A stretch of DNA of 64,000 nt from Dysgonomonas sp. Marseille-P4361 (GCF_900343125.1 NZ_OPYL01000001.1:248001-312000); one strand, 5' to 3'. Counted from the stretch's first letter, positions 20,265 to 30,913 are shown. The notes: generated by a model from the letters alone, not told the origin. Program-made: numbers and translations.

Positions 20265-20717
20265 TTAATCGTTGTGATATGGGATATTTTTAAATTCGCA
20301 CAATTCCATCACTTTTGCTTTTACAGCAAGAAGATCTTCATATTTTAACGGTAGCAAATCCAGTTTTTGTTGCTTTTGTCCTCCATTTAGCTGAAAGGTA
20401 ATGTATCCCGGTCCTATATTCACTCTGCTGACATTCACCCAATCGATAGCAAAACTTTTCTTACCCGGAATATTAGATGTTATAGAGTTATTACTCATAC
20501 TCAATATTGGAGCAGGCTGCCAAACCGTATTCTTAAGGATAAGAATCGCTCCTGCCACAAAGCAGAGAAGCCCTAAATAAAACAGGACATTGAAATTGTC
20601 TGCTAGCCCTTCTTTCACACAGTTATAAAGCCCGTAAGCGGCAAAGTATGAGAAGATAATAATATTAGCAACTCTTCCTTTTTTAGATATTTCGTAATTT
20701 ATAGTTAATTCTTCCAT
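20265..20717 (-). CDS. Small membrane protein with PH-like C-terminal domain
   Basis: 150 aa. Two hydrophobic helices (about 18-36 and 45-62) are followed by a soluble C-terminal half (about 70-150) with an alternating beta pattern (ILSMSNNSITSNI, AIDWVNVSRVNIG, YITFQL) that suggests a bacterial PH-like fold. I do not recognise a named family. A TATTTTTG -7 box at 20743-20750 precedes it, and it ends at its own terminator, so it is a single-gene unit. No function is proposed. Confidence 0.6.
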   Translation of the reverse strand: MEELTINYEISKKGRVANIIIFSYFAAYGLYNCVKEGLADNFNVLFYLGLLCFVAGAILILKNTVWQPAPILSMSNNSITSNIPGKKSFAIDWVNVSRVNIGPGYITFQLNGGQKQQKLDLLPLKYEDLLAVKAKVMELCEFKNIPYHND

Positions 20718-20802
20718 AATTGTTTCTTTTTATACAAAGATGCAAAAATACAGAGATATTCTATACTTTCTTTATTCAATAAGTTTATAAAATCAACCTT
20801 TT

Positions 20803-22035
20803 TCACTCTACAAAAACCTTTTTAATTGCTTCCAAATATCCATAACCAAACACATTGCATGGTTGCAGATAACTTGTTTCTGTCCATTCGTTCCAGCTAT
20901 TAATCGTAATCAGAGGCACCTGATCTGGATGATTATCCGCATATTCTTTTGCCATTCGGAGTGCTTTTTCGAAGTTCTCGGGAGTATTATTTTTCACAAC
21001 AGCACTCTTTTCTATTCGCGGACTATTATCCCATCCCACACTGATGTGTGGATAATATTTTAGATCGAAAGTATTATCAATATGAGTCCATTCTTTTTTC
21101 ACTGCGTCCATTATGGTCATGTAATCCTCATTTACATTGGTAAAGTGAGCAAATTGGTAATGCGTTGCACTCGTAAACCCTAGTTTTTTAACAAAATCAT
21201 TTTGAGGGTTTGTGGTTTTACTTCCATCAAAACCACTATAGTTTACATTTACACTCCACATTGTCAGCTGTAAATCCAAACCCGGAAATCCAGCTTTTTT
21301 AGTTTCCGATTCGAACCACTTCAGTGCATCAATCGTTTCATCTATTCCACCCAAGCCCTCTATTAATTGAGGAACATCATAAATCATAAAAACGGGCTTA
21401 CCATCTATGGTATAATATTGAGGATGCTTAAAGTATTTTTCTATATTACGTTTGCATATTTTCTCAAATTCCTGCCTGTCAACTTTTCCCGTCCATATGA
21501 CGTTATGCTCATCAAGTCTTGAAATGCGGGTATCCCATGTGTTCACAACTTCGTGATTAGCCCACATCAGATAAAACTTCATTTTATCGACATTAGCAGC
21601 TTTCAAAAAACCATTATTAAGGGTTGTCTCCATAAAGGGGCGCCCATCGTACCAATACCAATCAAAAATAAAAACATTTACTCCATGCTTAGTTGCTGCC
21701 TCAATTTCCATTTCCATAACAGAAGGATCTGCTTCATTGATATATCCCCACAGAGGTTTACGATTCCAGTAATGTCCAGGGTAACGCTGTTGAACAGTTG
21801 CAACAGTTTCCCATTCGCCTATTCCCATAGGCCAAAACGGGCGCAGACGAGGATCATCCGACGCATAGGCTGGATACAAAAAAGCTGCTATATCATATTT
21901 TTTCTTTGGCGTGGAGGAAGCTTTCTTTTGAGCACAAACGACAGTAGTGCCTATAAATAGGAGTAATATAACAAGCGAGAATTTATAAACTATTCTTTTT
22001 ACTAATTTTTCTCGTTTATAGCCAGACTCTTTCAT
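20803..22035 (-). CDS. GH99-like/WbsX-type exported protein
   Basis: 410 aa. Basic N-terminus, hydrophobic stretch (about 15-33) and VCAQ make a signal peptide. The catalytic-like domain has AAFLYPAY, FIFDWYWYDGRP, FYLMWANHE and the C-terminal INSWNEWTE, all typical of the glycoside hydrolase 99-like TIM barrel also annotated as WbsX in polysaccharide loci. GH99 enzymes are endo-alpha-mannosidases or mannanases, so a secreted glycan-active enzyme is likely; the linkage is not predictable. A TATCTTTG -7 box is at 22075-22082 on this strand. Confidence 0.8.
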   Translation of the reverse strand: MKESGYKREKLVKRIVYKFSLVILLLFIGTTVVCAQKKASSTPKKKYDIAAFLYPAYASDDPRLRPFWPMGIGEWETVATVQQRYPGHYWNRKPLWGYINEADPSVMEMEIEAATKHGVNVFIFDWYWYDGRPFMETTLNNGFLKAANVDKMKFYLMWANHEVVNTWDTRISRLDEHNVIWTGKVDRQEFEKICKRNIEKYFKHPQYYTIDGKPVFMIYDVPQLIEGLGGIDETIDALKWFESETKKAGFPGLDLQLTMWSVNVNYSGFDGSKTTNPQNDFVKKLGFTSATHYQFAHFTNVNEDYMTIMDAVKKEWTHIDNTFDLKYYPHISVGWDNSPRIEKSAVVKNNTPENFEKALRMAKEYADNHPDQVPLITINSWNEWTETSYLQPCNVFGYGYLEAIKKVFVE

Positions 22036-22154
22036 GGTATAAAATATTAAGGTTAGTTACATTGAGCATTTTCTCAAAGATACAAACCTTAAAATATTTT
22101 CTCCCCTATTATTAATACAAAAGCATTAAAGAATATAAAATTTAAAGACCTCGT

Positions 22155-22910
22155 CTATTTACAAATATCTTTAATAACCAAGCCCGCTAGAGTAAAACCA
22201 AAAATGGCAGTTATATGAACTAACGTGCCGTTGATTTGAGCTTTTTTACTAGGATTGTCTAGTTTCAACAAAGCAGATCGTTTCGATTCGTCTGTCTCGT
22301 AAACATCACCTTTATTTTCCAACAATTCGTCACTATAGACACACAAGAACTTCTTGGAAGGCTTAGTTCCTTCTTTCATCTTTCGTCTAAGAGCTGCTGC
22401 CAAAGGACAACCTTGTACCTTCCAAAATTCTGCAACTTTGATTCGCGTAGGATCCATCTTAAGGGCTGCACCCATCGAGGAAAAAAGCTTCGCTTTGGTG
22501 CGTGTTGCTGTACGGATCAAATGGACTTTATATTTAAGACTGTCTATTGCATCGATTATATAATCATACGAGTCGAGTTGATACGACTCGTATGTATCTT
22601 CGTTATACACATCTGCTATAGCTGTAATTTCGGCTTCAGGATTAATATCCAATAATCTTTCTTTCAGAGCATCTACCTTATTTATCCCTATGGTTTTAGT
22701 AGTAGCCATCAACTGTCTGTTGATATTTGTTTCACATACCTTATCGGCATCAACAATAGTCAGATGTTTCACTCCAACCCTGATTAAACTTTCGGCACAC
22801 CAGCTTCCGACTCCCCCTACACCAAACAATATAACTCGTACCTGTCTGAGATCATTCATCTTATCTTGTCCAAGTAATCTTTCTGTACGATCAAAAATAT
22901 CGCTATACAT
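22155..22910 (-). CDS. tcdA: tRNA threonylcarbamoyladenosine dehydratase (TcdA)
   Basis: 251 aa ThiF/E1-like protein. The nucleotide-binding GVGGVGSW (about 31-38) and DADKVCETNINRQ (about 56-68) are the family's Rossmann loop and adenylation signature. TcdA (also called CsdL/YgdL) uses ATP to cyclise t6A at position 37 of ANN-decoding tRNAs. The C-terminal hydrophobic segment, a membrane anchor seen in this subfamily, is present (about 230-248). It has its own TATTTTTG -7 box at 22943-22950. Confidence 0.88.
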   Translation of the reverse strand: MYSDIFDRTERLLGQDKMNDLRQVRVILFGVGGVGSWCAESLIRVGVKHLTIVDADKVCETNINRQLMATTKTIGINKVDALKERLLDINPEAEITAIADVYNEDTYESYQLDSYDYIIDAIDSLKYKVHLIRTATRTKAKLFSSMGAALKMDPTRIKVAEFWKVQGCPLAAALRRKMKEGTKPSKKFLCVYSDELLENKGDVYETDESKRSALLKLDNPSKKAQINGTLVHITAIFGFTLAGLVIKDICK

Positions 22911-23028
22911 AATTGTATTAAATGTTTTATTTTTCAGGGGGACAAAAATACAACAAATTAGCTATAACACATTTGGTTGTGTTATATTTCTATCAATATT
23001 AACAATAGAGCCGGAAGCTTGGAAGTCC

Positions 23029-24423
23029 TTACTCTAGTACCAGTTCAATCACTGGTATTTCTACATTCGGACGCTCTACCGGAAGCTGAATAAACACATC
23101 GTCACTCTGACCGAACTCCGTCATATTGCCTCCTCCGGCTTCTATACCCGACACTTTAGGACTGCTAAACTTAAGCTCTGAATCATCATTGAGAAGTTGG
23201 GCATATTTGAATTTCCCCTTATAGCCTTTTAGCTGAAGAGATTTGAAAGGCCACTCTAAGACATGAATATACAGTCTTTTCTTTTCAGGATTATAAGTTA
23301 AGAAGCAGTTCTGCGGTCTAGAAAATTCGTCGGGAGCTTGCGTACATCCATATATTGATCTGCTATGAAATTTCATCCACTGAGCAATAGCATCAAGTCT
23401 TTCGTTTGCCCTATCATCAAAAACACCTCTTGCTGTTGGTCCTACATTTAATAATAAATTACCTCCTTTGCTAACTGTTTCTATCAACATCGTTATCAAC
23501 TGATGAGGGCTTTTCCATGTATATTCGTCACGATAATAGCCCCACGAACCTGAAAATGTCTGACATGTCTCCCAAGGGATTCTCTCTCCGTTCAGCGTAG
23601 GCCATTCGCTTGGCATAAATTGTTCGGGCGTAAAATAATCCCATCCCCATGTCGTATGGTTCAGGTCCATTCTATTGTCTACGATAACATTAGGCATCAG
23701 GCTACGCACATGTTTCAACAAAGACTCAGAGTCCCATTCTTTATGTCCTTTACCGCCTTCTCCCGGATACGAAAAATCGAGAAAGAGTTCATCTATTTGC
23801 CCGAACTCAGTCAATAACTCTGTCAGTTGATCTTTCATGTATTGGCGATACTTCGTCATATCACGATTTTTATTCTCCTCTTTCCAATTTTCCGGTTTAT
23901 CGGGATGCATATTATCGTATGTAAAGTGCGGATGATGCCAATCGATCAACGAATAATAAAAACCGATCCGAATGCCCTCCGCTCTGAATGCATCTACAAA
24001 AGGTTTTAGAATATCTTTTCCGTATGGTGTATTCGTTATTTTATAGTCCGTATGCTTAGTATCCCACATACAAAAACCGTCATGATGCTTTGTCGTCAAT
24101 ACAACATATTTCATTCCTGCAGCTTTAGCCTTTGCTGCCCATTCTTTCGGGTCATAAAGATCCGGATTGAAAAGTTCCTGATATTTTTTATACTCTGATT
24201 TAGAGATACGCTCACGGTTCTGTACCCACTCGTGGCGGGCAGGTAATGCATATATGCCCCAATGAATAAACATCCCAAAGCGGTCGTGTGTCCACCACTC
24301 CATCCGTTTTTCCTTTTCAGCTTTTGTTTCTTTTGCCCACGACGGAACATTTTCTTCCTGAGCATGAATCACGAAAGAAAAAGAAGTAAAGAGTAAAATA
24401 AGCGATACGATAGTCTTTTTCAT
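23029..24423 (-). CDS. GH29 alpha-L-fucosidase
   Basis: 464 aa with a signal peptide ending IHAQ. GH29 motifs are clear: RFGMFIHWGIYALP (49-61), TTKHHDGFCMWDT (110-122) and the nucleophile region ELFLDFSYPG with Asp216. GH29 enzymes are retaining exo-fucosidases acting on host or plant glycans. The acid/base position varies within GH29 and I cannot assign it. It is transcribed towards tcdA and is a solitary gene, but it fits the terminal-sugar-removing enzymes at 30981-43488. Confidence 0.93.
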   Translation of the reverse strand: MKKTIVSLILLFTSFSFVIHAQEENVPSWAKETKAEKEKRMEWWTHDRFGMFIHWGIYALPARHEWVQNRERISKSEYKKYQELFNPDLYDPKEWAAKAKAAGMKYVVLTTKHHDGFCMWDTKHTDYKITNTPYGKDILKPFVDAFRAEGIRIGFYYSLIDWHHPHFTYDNMHPDKPENWKEENKNRDMTKYRQYMKDQLTELLTEFGQIDELFLDFSYPGEGGKGHKEWDSESLLKHVRSLMPNVIVDNRMDLNHTTWGWDYFTPEQFMPSEWPTLNGERIPWETCQTFSGSWGYYRDEYTWKSPHQLITMLIETVSKGGNLLLNVGPTARGVFDDRANERLDAIAQWMKFHSRSIYGCTQAPDEFSRPQNCFLTYNPEKKRLYIHVLEWPFKSLQLKGYKGKFKYAQLLNDDSELKFSSPKVSGIEAGGGNMTEFGQSDDVFIQLPVERPNVEIPVIELVLE

Positions 24424-24621
24424 AATACGATTTTAGGTTAGAGTTATATTGGAATTTATACTAATCATAACATTTTAGGGCATTCACATAAAATCAAAAA
24501 CGTATATATTATCCAAAGAAGCGACAAGGGGCTTGCAACCTGTTATTGCGCAATGGATAATAGCATACACAAGATCAGTGCAAATTACAAAAAAAAATGT
24601 CCCTACAAAAAAATAATCATG

Positions 24622-24629
24622 TATCTTTG
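24622..24629 (+). promoter_or_regulatory. Candidate -7 box (TATCTTTG) for purD
   Basis: TATCTTTG matches TAnnTTTG and lies 29 bases before the purD ATG. The -33 region is weak (TGTC in place of TTTG). Confidence 0.4.
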
Positions 24630-24658
24630 CTTACTAAACAAAATACTAACATTACCAT

Positions 24659-25930
24659 ATGAACATTTTATTATTAGGAAGCGGAGGACGCGAAAATGCT
24701 TTAGCATGGAAGATCAAACAAAGCTCGAAAGTAGACAATCTTTATGTTGCACCGGGAAATGCGGGAACACATCTGATTGCTCAAAACATTGACCTTTCTT
24801 CAACAGATTTTCCTGCCATAAAAGACTTCGTTTTAAACAATGATATTCACATGGTAGTAGTTGGACCAGAAGAACCTTTAGTGAGAGGAATCTATGATTT
24901 TTTCATAAATGATGAAACGATCAAACACATTCCGGTTATAGGTCCATCAAAAGAAGGCGCTCAACTAGAAGGAAGTAAAGACTTCGCTAAACAGTTCATG
25001 GCTCGTCACTCTATCCCTACAGCAAAGTACCAGAGCTTTACTTTAGATCAACTAAACGATGCGTATGCTTTTCTTGAACAACTGGAAGCACCTTACGTAC
25101 TCAAAGCAGACGGTTTAGCCGCAGGAAAAGGTGTATTAATCATCAATGACCTAGACGAAGCTAAAAAAGAACTGAAAGAAATGCTTAGCGGAATGTTTGG
25201 AGATGCAAGCAAGACTGTTGTAATAGAAGAGTTTCTTTCGGGTATCGAATGCTCTGTTTTTGTTCTTACAGATGGTGAATCTTATAAAATACTTCCTGTA
25301 GCCAAAGACTATAAACGAATAGGAGAAGGCGATACAGGACTAAACACGGGAGGTATGGGAGCTGTTTCTCCTGTATCATTTGCTGATGATGTTTTCATGC
25401 AAAAAGTAGAGCAGCGCATTGTTATCCCGACTGTAGAAGGTCTGAAAAAAGATAAAATCGACTATAAAGGGTTCATCTTCCTTGGCCTGATTGAGGTAAA
25501 AGGAGAACCTATGGTAATAGAATACAATGTGAGAATGGGAGACCCCGAGACTGAGGTGGTAATGCCACGCATCAAATCTGACTTTGTTGATTTACTAGAA
25601 GGGGTTGCGACTAAGACTCTACATGAAAAGGACTTAGAGATTGACAGCAGATATGCCGTTACTGTTATGCTTGTTTCAGGAGGTTATCCTGGTGATTATG
25701 AGAAAGGCAAAGAAATAACAGGATTGCAGTCTGTTACAGACAGTATTCTTTTCCATGCAGGCACAAAATTATCTGACGATAAAGTTTTAACAAACGGAGG
25801 GCGTGTTATAGCTATCAGTTCGTATGGAAATACAAAAGAAGAAGCCCTTAACCTATCGTTCAAAAATGCTGAAAAAATAACATACGATAAAAAATATTAT
25901 AGAAAAGATATAGGATTCGACCTAAAATAA
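24659..25930 (+). CDS. purD: Phosphoribosylamine-glycine ligase
   Basis: 423 aa, standard length for GAR synthetase. It joins glycine to phosphoribosylamine with ATP, the second step of purine synthesis. Motifs: [15 protein letters not shown] at the N-terminus, [15 protein letters not shown]-grasp loop GLAAGKGV (about 151-158), and the metal-binding [13 protein letters not shown] (about 281-293). The following membrane-protein gene starts 3 bases after the stop, so they are co-transcribed. Confidence 0.97.
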   Translation: MNILLLGSGGRENALAWKIKQSSKVDNLYVAPGNAGTHLIAQNIDLSSTDFPAIKDFVLNNDIHMVVVGPEEPLVRGIYDFFINDETIKHIPVIGPSKEGAQLEGSKDFAKQFMARHSIPTAKYQSFTLDQLNDAYAFLEQLEAPYVLKADGLAAGKGVLIINDLDEAKKELKEMLSGMFGDASKTVVIEEFLSGIECSVFVLTDGESYKILPVAKDYKRIGEGDTGLNTGGMGAVSPVSFADDVFMQKVEQRIVIPTVEGLKKDKIDYKGFIFLGLIEVKGEPMVIEYNVRMGDPETEVVMPRIKSDFVDLLEGVATKTLHEKDLEIDSRYAVTVMLVSGGYPGDYEKGKEITGLQSVTDSILFHAGTKLSDDKVLTNGGRVIAISSYGNTKEEALNLSFKNAEKITYDKKYYRKDIGFDLK

Positions 25931-25933
25931 TAA

Positions 25934-26944
25934 ATGGCAGCAGCACCTCGATTTTATAGAAAATATATTGCTACAGGAAACGGCTTCCTGTTCTTTGCCA
26001 TTTTCTATGCCATTTTCATCCGCTGCTTCTATTTTCTAAACTTTGGTGCTCCGGTAACTAACAATGGCGAGAATTACCTATGGGATCCTATAGCTGACTG
26101 GTTTAATAATGGTTATATCTCACTGGCTTGTAGTTCTATCATTGTTGCAATTATCGCATTTCTGGCTGCACACATCAACAATAAATACCTGCTGATAAGG
26201 CAAAAGACATTATTACCATCAGCTTTTATCATACTGCTTTTCAGCAGTCAGCCTTCGTTCGTATGCATGTCGGGAGAATTTATCAGTGCATTAATCACAG
26301 TGTTTATCCTGTCGATGTTATTTGCATCATACAATATCGAGCGCAAACAAGATATAGCATTCCAAGCGAGCTTTATGCTAGCTTTGTCTAGTCTATTTTC
26401 TATCTCAGCTATTATTTACCTTCCTATATTATGGGTGGGAATGGCAGTTATAAGATCATTTAACTTCAGAGCTTTTCTTGCTTCTATACTAGGTATATTT
26501 ATCATATATTTCCCTGCTTTTTCCTGGTTCTTACTAACAGACCAGCTGCAGGACTTTCTCACTCCTATTACAAATACTTTTGCATCTAATTTCTCCACCA
26601 TACCTATCCTTTCTTATAATATTAATGAGTGGGTAATTCTAGCCTGCGGACTATTATTATTGCTGATTACAATCAGTGACTACTATATCAACCGCCACAA
26701 GGATAGAATAAAGATTAGGAACTACTTTAATCTGCTTTTTACATTAGTTATTTATACTTTTATCATATTCCTCTTTTTGAATATTAATTCGCATTTGCAT
26801 CTATTTGCTATTTTCACAGCCGGTGCTTTTATGCTCTCACACTTTTTTGCATTGGTGGAAACGAGAACCGGAAACATCCTCTTTTATTTTGTCTTATTAC
26901 TATATCTAGCAGTAAGTCTTTCTCCCTTTTTTATAACAGGATGA
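25934..26944 (+). CDS. Multi-pass membrane protein, DUF6427-like
   Basis: 336 aa with about nine to ten transmembrane helices and very short loops. The SGEFISALITVFIL segment and the ILWVGMAVIRSFNFRAFLAS stretch recall the Bacteroidota-restricted DUF6427 membrane family. No catalytic motif is obvious. It begins 3 bases after purD and is followed by a DUF4251 lipoprotein gene, a grouping I associate with Bacteroidales genomes but cannot verify here. Function unknown. Confidence 0.6.
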   Translation: MAAAPRFYRKYIATGNGFLFFAIFYAIFIRCFYFLNFGAPVTNNGENYLWDPIADWFNNGYISLACSSIIVAIIAFLAAHINNKYLLIRQKTLLPSAFIILLFSSQPSFVCMSGEFISALITVFILSMLFASYNIERKQDIAFQASFMLALSSLFSISAIIYLPILWVGMAVIRSFNFRAFLASILGIFIIYFPAFSWFLLTDQLQDFLTPITNTFASNFSTIPILSYNINEWVILACGLLLLLITISDYYINRHKDRIKIRNYFNLLFTLVIYTFIIFLFLNINSHLHLFAIFTAGAFMLSHFFALVETRTGNILFYFVLLLYLAVSLSPFFITG

Positions 26945-27010
26945 ACATTTTATAGGCAGTAGCGTTTAATAATTAATCTTTTACGCTAATTTAATGAAAG
27001 GACCACAAAC

Positions 27011-27481
27011 ATGAGAAACATTTTCATTTTTACACTCTTCAGTTTTTTTCTTTTTAGTTGTAAAACGAGTGATGGTCTATCTAAAGAGCAAAAAATTGCT
27101 CAAATGACAGAAAAGATAGAGGGTCAAGCATATATTTTCAACGCACAAAAGGCTCTACCTTTAGCCGGACGCTCTGTTGACATAAACTACAGCTATCAAT
27201 TAAAAGTTTCTAAAGACACTATCTCGGCCTATCTCCCTTATTTTGGAAGAGCATATACAGCTCCTATATCTAATGATGATGCCGGAGTAAAATTCACTAG
27301 TACAGATTTCGAGTATTCTCTCAGCCCTGAGAAAAATGGCACTTGGAATATCAAAATCAAGATAAATGACAGCCAATCAAAATATCGCCTTTTCTTAAAG
27401 ATTGGCAATAGCGGGAAGGCTACATTAAATGTTCAAGACAATAGAAGGCAATCTATTTCCTATTATGGGCAAATAGAATAA
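27011..27481 (+). CDS. DUF4251 family lipoprotein
   Basis: 156 aa. A lipoprotein signal ends LFSC with Cys17. The mature part contains SVDINYSYQLKVSKDTISAYLPYFGRAYTA split around residues 55-84, the characteristic conserved stretch of DUF4251, and ends in an immunoglobulin-like beta pattern. Members are small outer-membrane or periplasmic lipoproteins of Bacteroidota with no known role. It lies 66 bases downstream of the DUF6427-like gene. Confidence 0.75.
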   Translation: MRNIFIFTLFSFFLFSCKTSDGLSKEQKIAQMTEKIEGQAYIFNAQKALPLAGRSVDINYSYQLKVSKDTISAYLPYFGRAYTAPISNDDAGVKFTSTDFEYSLSPEKNGTWNIKIKINDSQSKYRLFLKIGNSGKATLNVQDNRRQSISYYGQIE

Positions 27482-27597
27482 ATAATATTATTTCAGATTC
27501 TTTCACCGTTTTTTAGGGATAAAAGTCATATATTTGGAAAATTATTATTTATTTCGCATTCCTGAAAAGGAAAGCCAAATATTTTTTGAATATTTTT

Positions 27598-28647
27598 ATG
27601 CATATATCCTTCACTGCAGAGCAAATTGCTACAGTATTAAACGGGACGATAGAAGGCGACTCTTCTGTCGTAGTAAATAATTTTTCCAAGATAGAAGAAG
27701 GAAAGCCAGGCACTTTAACATTTCTAGCAAATCCGAAATATACACATTACATATATACTACAGAAGCGAGTATTGTGCTAGTGAATAACGATTTTAAAGC
27801 AGAGCATCCTATAAAGGCTACTTTAATTCGTTGTTTTAATGCGTATGCAGCTTTGGCTATTTTGTTAGATCTCGTAGAAAAGTCGAAACCTCAGAAAAGT
27901 GGAATAGAACAAATGTCTCACATTGCATCAAGTGCTAAACTGGGGGAGAATGTTTATATCGGGTCCTTCGCCTACATTGCTGATAATGTGAAAATTGGAG
28001 ATAATTCGAAAATATATCCACAAGTATATATTGGCGAAAATGTTGAAATTGGAACTAATACAACTATATATCCTGGAGTAAAAATTTATTCCGGCTGTAA
28101 ACTAGGTAGCAACTGTATCATACATGCGGGAACTGTAATCGGAAGCGATGGCTTTGGTTTTGCTCCTCAAGACGATGGTACCTATAAAAAAATACCTCAG
28201 TTGGGTATTGTTATTGTAGAAGATGATGTTGAAATAGGAGCTAACACAACTATTGACAGAGCTGTTATGGATGCAACAATTGTCCGTAAAGGGGTTAAAC
28301 TAGATAATCTTATACAGGTTGCTCATAATGTTGAAATTGGAGAAAACACTGTGATGGCTGCCCAAGTAGGGATATCGGGTTCTACAAAAGTAGGGAAACA
28401 GTGTATGATTGGAGGTCAAGTAGGATTGGGCGGACATATTTCAATTGGAGATAATGTCAATATTGGAGCACAATCGGGCATCATTAGTAATATAAAACCT
28501 GATGCTAAAATTTTAGGATCACCAGCGATTCCTGTAAAAGATTTCTTCAGATCAAGTGTTGTATTTCCAAAACTACCTGAAATATATCGTCAATTAGCTC
28601 AATTACAAAAAGAAATTGAGGAACTCAAATCGAACCAAAATAAATAG
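27598..28647 (+). CDS. lpxD: UDP-3-O-(3-hydroxyacyl)glucosamine N-acyltransferase
   Basis: 349 aa from ATG 27598; an in-frame TTG at 27586 is less likely. LpxD adds the second hydroxyacyl chain in lipid A synthesis, in the cytoplasm. An N-terminal uridine-binding domain (about 1-100) precedes a left-handed beta-helix of hexapeptide repeats (about 105-315). The catalytic His243 lies in [15 protein letters not shown]. The C-terminus is a coiled helix rich in Gln/Glu. It leads an lpxD-lpxC/fabZ-lpxA operon (12- and 19-base gaps). A TATATTTG box is at 27529-27536. Confidence 0.96.
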   Translation: MHISFTAEQIATVLNGTIEGDSSVVVNNFSKIEEGKPGTLTFLANPKYTHYIYTTEASIVLVNNDFKAEHPIKATLIRCFNAYAALAILLDLVEKSKPQKSGIEQMSHIASSAKLGENVYIGSFAYIADNVKIGDNSKIYPQVYIGENVEIGTNTTIYPGVKIYSGCKLGSNCIIHAGTVIGSDGFGFAPQDDGTYKKIPQLGIVIVEDDVEIGANTTIDRAVMDATIVRKGVKLDNLIQVAHNVEIGENTVMAAQVGISGSTKVGKQCMIGGQVGLGGHISIGDNVNIGAQSGIISNIKPDAKILGSPAIPVKDFFRSSVVFPKLPEIYRQLAQLQKEIEELKSNQNK

Positions 28648-28659
28648 TAAAGCATAGAA

Positions 28660-30045
28660 ATGAGCAAACAACATACGCTTAAAGGCAGTTTCACGCTAAA
28701 CGGAAAAGGTTTACATACAGGACTACCTATCACTATCACATTCAATCCAGCACCAGATAATTTCGGATACAAAATAAAAAGAATAGACCTTGAAGGGCAA
28801 CCTGTCATCGATGCAATCGCTGAAAATGTAGGAAACACCCAACGAGGAACAGTACTAATCAAAGATAATGTTTTCATTAGTACAATCGAACATGCAATGG
28901 CCGCTCTTTATGCATTGAGAGTAGACAATTGTTTGATTGAAGTAAATGCTCCTGAATTCCCTATTCTAGACGGTAGTTCTATTCAATACGTAAATGAAAT
29001 AAGAAGAGTAGGATTACAAGAACAGACGGAAGAAAGAGACTATTTCATCGTACGCCACAAAATGGAGGTAGTAGACGAAGAAACCGGATCGAAATTGACA
29101 TTATTACCAGACGATCGTTTTTGTATCAATTCTTTTATTGAGTTTGAATCAAAATACATCCCAAATCAATCGGCAACACTAGAACATCTTGATGATTTCG
29201 AAACCGAAATTGCAAACTCAAGAACGTTTGTTTTTGTTCGTGAAATACAGAAGCTTAGAGATGCAGGACTTATAAAAGGAGGTGACCTGGATAATGCGAT
29301 TGTAATATACGAGCGTCAAATATCTCAGGAAGATCTTGACAGCTTAGCTGACTTGCTTGGAGTTCCACACAAGGATGCATCTGAGTTAGGATATTTAAAC
29401 AATAAGCAAATTTATTACCCTAACGAACCGGCAAGACATAAGCTTCTTGATATCATCGGAGATATGGCTTTGATAGGCAAGCCAATCAAAGGACGTATCA
29501 TTGCAACACGCCCTGGACATAAAATAAACAACAAACTGGCACGTTTAATTCGTAAGCAATTAAAATTAAACGAAGTGCAGCCTCCTATCTACAACCCAAA
29601 CCAAGAACCTGTATTCGACATCAATCGTATCAAGGAATTACTACCTCACAGATATCCATTCCTTATGGTTGATAAGGTTATTGAAATTGGAGAAAAGTAT
29701 ATTGTCGGTATTAAAAATATAACAACTAACGAACCATTCTTCCAAGGGCATTTCCCGCAAGAACCTGTAATGCCCGGAGTTCTTCAGGTAGAAGCCATGG
29801 CTCAGGTGGGAGGTTTACTTGTTTTATCTCAAATAGAAGAACCTGAAAAGTATTCTACTTATTTTCTAAAAATAGACAATGTCAAGTTTAGAAATAAAGT
29901 AGTCCCTGGTGATACTCTGGTGTTCAGACTAAACTTAATTTCTGAAATACGAAGAGGTATAGCAATCATGAAAGGCTATGCTTTCATCGGAGATAAATTA
30001 GTATCTGAAGCAGAGTTTACGGCTCAAATCATTAAGAATAAATAA
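28660..30045 (+). CDS. lpxC/fabZ: Bifunctional LpxC deacetylase / FabZ dehydratase
   Basis: 461 aa fusion. Residues 1 to about 305 are LpxC, the zinc UDP-3-O-acyl-GlcNAc deacetylase that commits flux to lipid A; Zn-site motifs IEHAMAAL (His78) and HKLLDIIGDMAL are present. Residues about 318-461 are FabZ, the 3-hydroxyacyl-ACP dehydratase, with PHRYPFLMVD (His330) and GHFPQEPVMPGVLQVEAMAQ. The fusion is characteristic of Bacteroidota and couples two enzymes that compete for the hydroxyacyl-ACP pool. It lies between lpxD and lpxA. Confidence 0.97.
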   Translation: MSKQHTLKGSFTLNGKGLHTGLPITITFNPAPDNFGYKIKRIDLEGQPVIDAIAENVGNTQRGTVLIKDNVFISTIEHAMAALYALRVDNCLIEVNAPEFPILDGSSIQYVNEIRRVGLQEQTEERDYFIVRHKMEVVDEETGSKLTLLPDDRFCINSFIEFESKYIPNQSATLEHLDDFETEIANSRTFVFVREIQKLRDAGLIKGGDLDNAIVIYERQISQEDLDSLADLLGVPHKDASELGYLNNKQIYYPNEPARHKLLDIIGDMALIGKPIKGRIIATRPGHKINNKLARLIRKQLKLNEVQPPIYNPNQEPVFDINRIKELLPHRYPFLMVDKVIEIGEKYIVGIKNITTNEPFFQGHFPQEPVMPGVLQVEAMAQVGGLLVLSQIEEPEKYSTYFLKIDNVKFRNKVVPGDTLVFRLNLISEIRRGIAIMKGYAFIGDKLVSEAEFTAQIIKNK

Positions 30046-30064
30046 ACTATCAGTTTTATTATAT

Positions 30065-30850
30065 ATGTCAAATATATCTAACCAAGCATTCATTCATCCT
30101 GAAGCTAAATTAGGAGAAAATGTTATTGTTGAAGCTTTTGCTTTTATTGACAGAAATGTTGAGATAGGCGATGGTTGTCATATAATGTCTGGAGCGAATA
30201 TAAGATCCGGATCTCGTATGGGCAAAAACTGTCGTGTTTTTCCCGGAGCTGTAGTAGCCGGAATCCCTCAAGACCTGAAATTTAAAGGAGAGGAAACTCT
30301 TGCAATCGTAGGAGATAATACCACTATAAGAGAATGCGTCACTATAAATAGGGGTACTGCATCTAAAGGTCATACCACAGTAGGTAACAACTGTTTGTTA
30401 ATGGCATATAGCCACGTAGCGCACGATTGCGAAGTAAACGACTTTGTTATCTTAGGAAATGCAACACAACTGGCTGGAGAAGTAGAAGTAGATCACCACG
30501 CTATTTTGAGTGGAGGAACTTTAGTTCACCAATTTACCCGAATCGGAGCACATGTAATGATACAAGGAGGAACCCGCTTGGGCAAAGATATCCCTCCATA
30601 TATTATTGCAGGACGCGAGCCGGTTTGCTATTCAGGGGTAAACCTTATTGGGCTAAGAAGACATGCTTTCTCAAATGAGAAAATCAATGAGATCCAAGAA
30701 ATATACAGGACTATTTATCAATCAGGATTTAATGTTTCTGATGCAATGAATAAAATTGAGAAAGATTTTGAAGAAACTCCAGAGATGAAAATCATTGTTG
30801 ATTTTGTTAAGAATTCTCCACGAGGAATTGTCAGAGGATACATGGGATAA
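30065..30850 (+). CDS. lpxA: UDP-N-acetylglucosamine acyltransferase
   Basis: 261 aa, the typical LpxA length. It catalyses the first acylation of UDP-GlcNAc in lipid A synthesis. The hexapeptide-repeat beta-helix fills residues 1-185, with catalytic His120 in SHVAHDC and the GIPQDLKF loop at 67-74. The helical C-terminal domain (about 190-261) follows. It ends the lipid A operon before a strong terminator. Confidence 0.97.
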   Translation: MSNISNQAFIHPEAKLGENVIVEAFAFIDRNVEIGDGCHIMSGANIRSGSRMGKNCRVFPGAVVAGIPQDLKFKGEETLAIVGDNTTIRECVTINRGTASKGHTTVGNNCLLMAYSHVAHDCEVNDFVILGNATQLAGEVEVDHHAILSGGTLVHQFTRIGAHVMIQGGTRLGKDIPPYIIAGREPVCYSGVNLIGLRRHAFSNEKINEIQEIYRTIYQSGFNVSDAMNKIEKDFEETPEMKIIVDFVKNSPRGIVRGYMG

Positions 30851-30870
30851 TTTCCCCTACTAATATATCT

Positions 30871-30906
30871 AAAAAGCTCAGACTATGGTTATAGTCTGAG
30901 CTTTTT
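30871..30906 (+). terminator. Terminator after lpxA
   Basis: AAAAAGCTCAGACTAT (30871-30886) pairs with ATAGTCTGAGCTTTTT (30891-30906) around GGTT, a perfect 16-bp stem with flanking A and T runs. Confidence 0.92.
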
Positions 30907-30913
30907 ATTAAGT

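Noticed and set aside
27960-28500. Repetitive DNA within lpxD
   Set aside because: The periodicity reflects hexapeptide repeats of the encoded beta-helix, not a DNA repeat element.
30427-30678. Alternate-frame reading inside lpxA
   Set aside because: The Arg/Ser-rich product is a frame shadow of the hexapeptide repeats.
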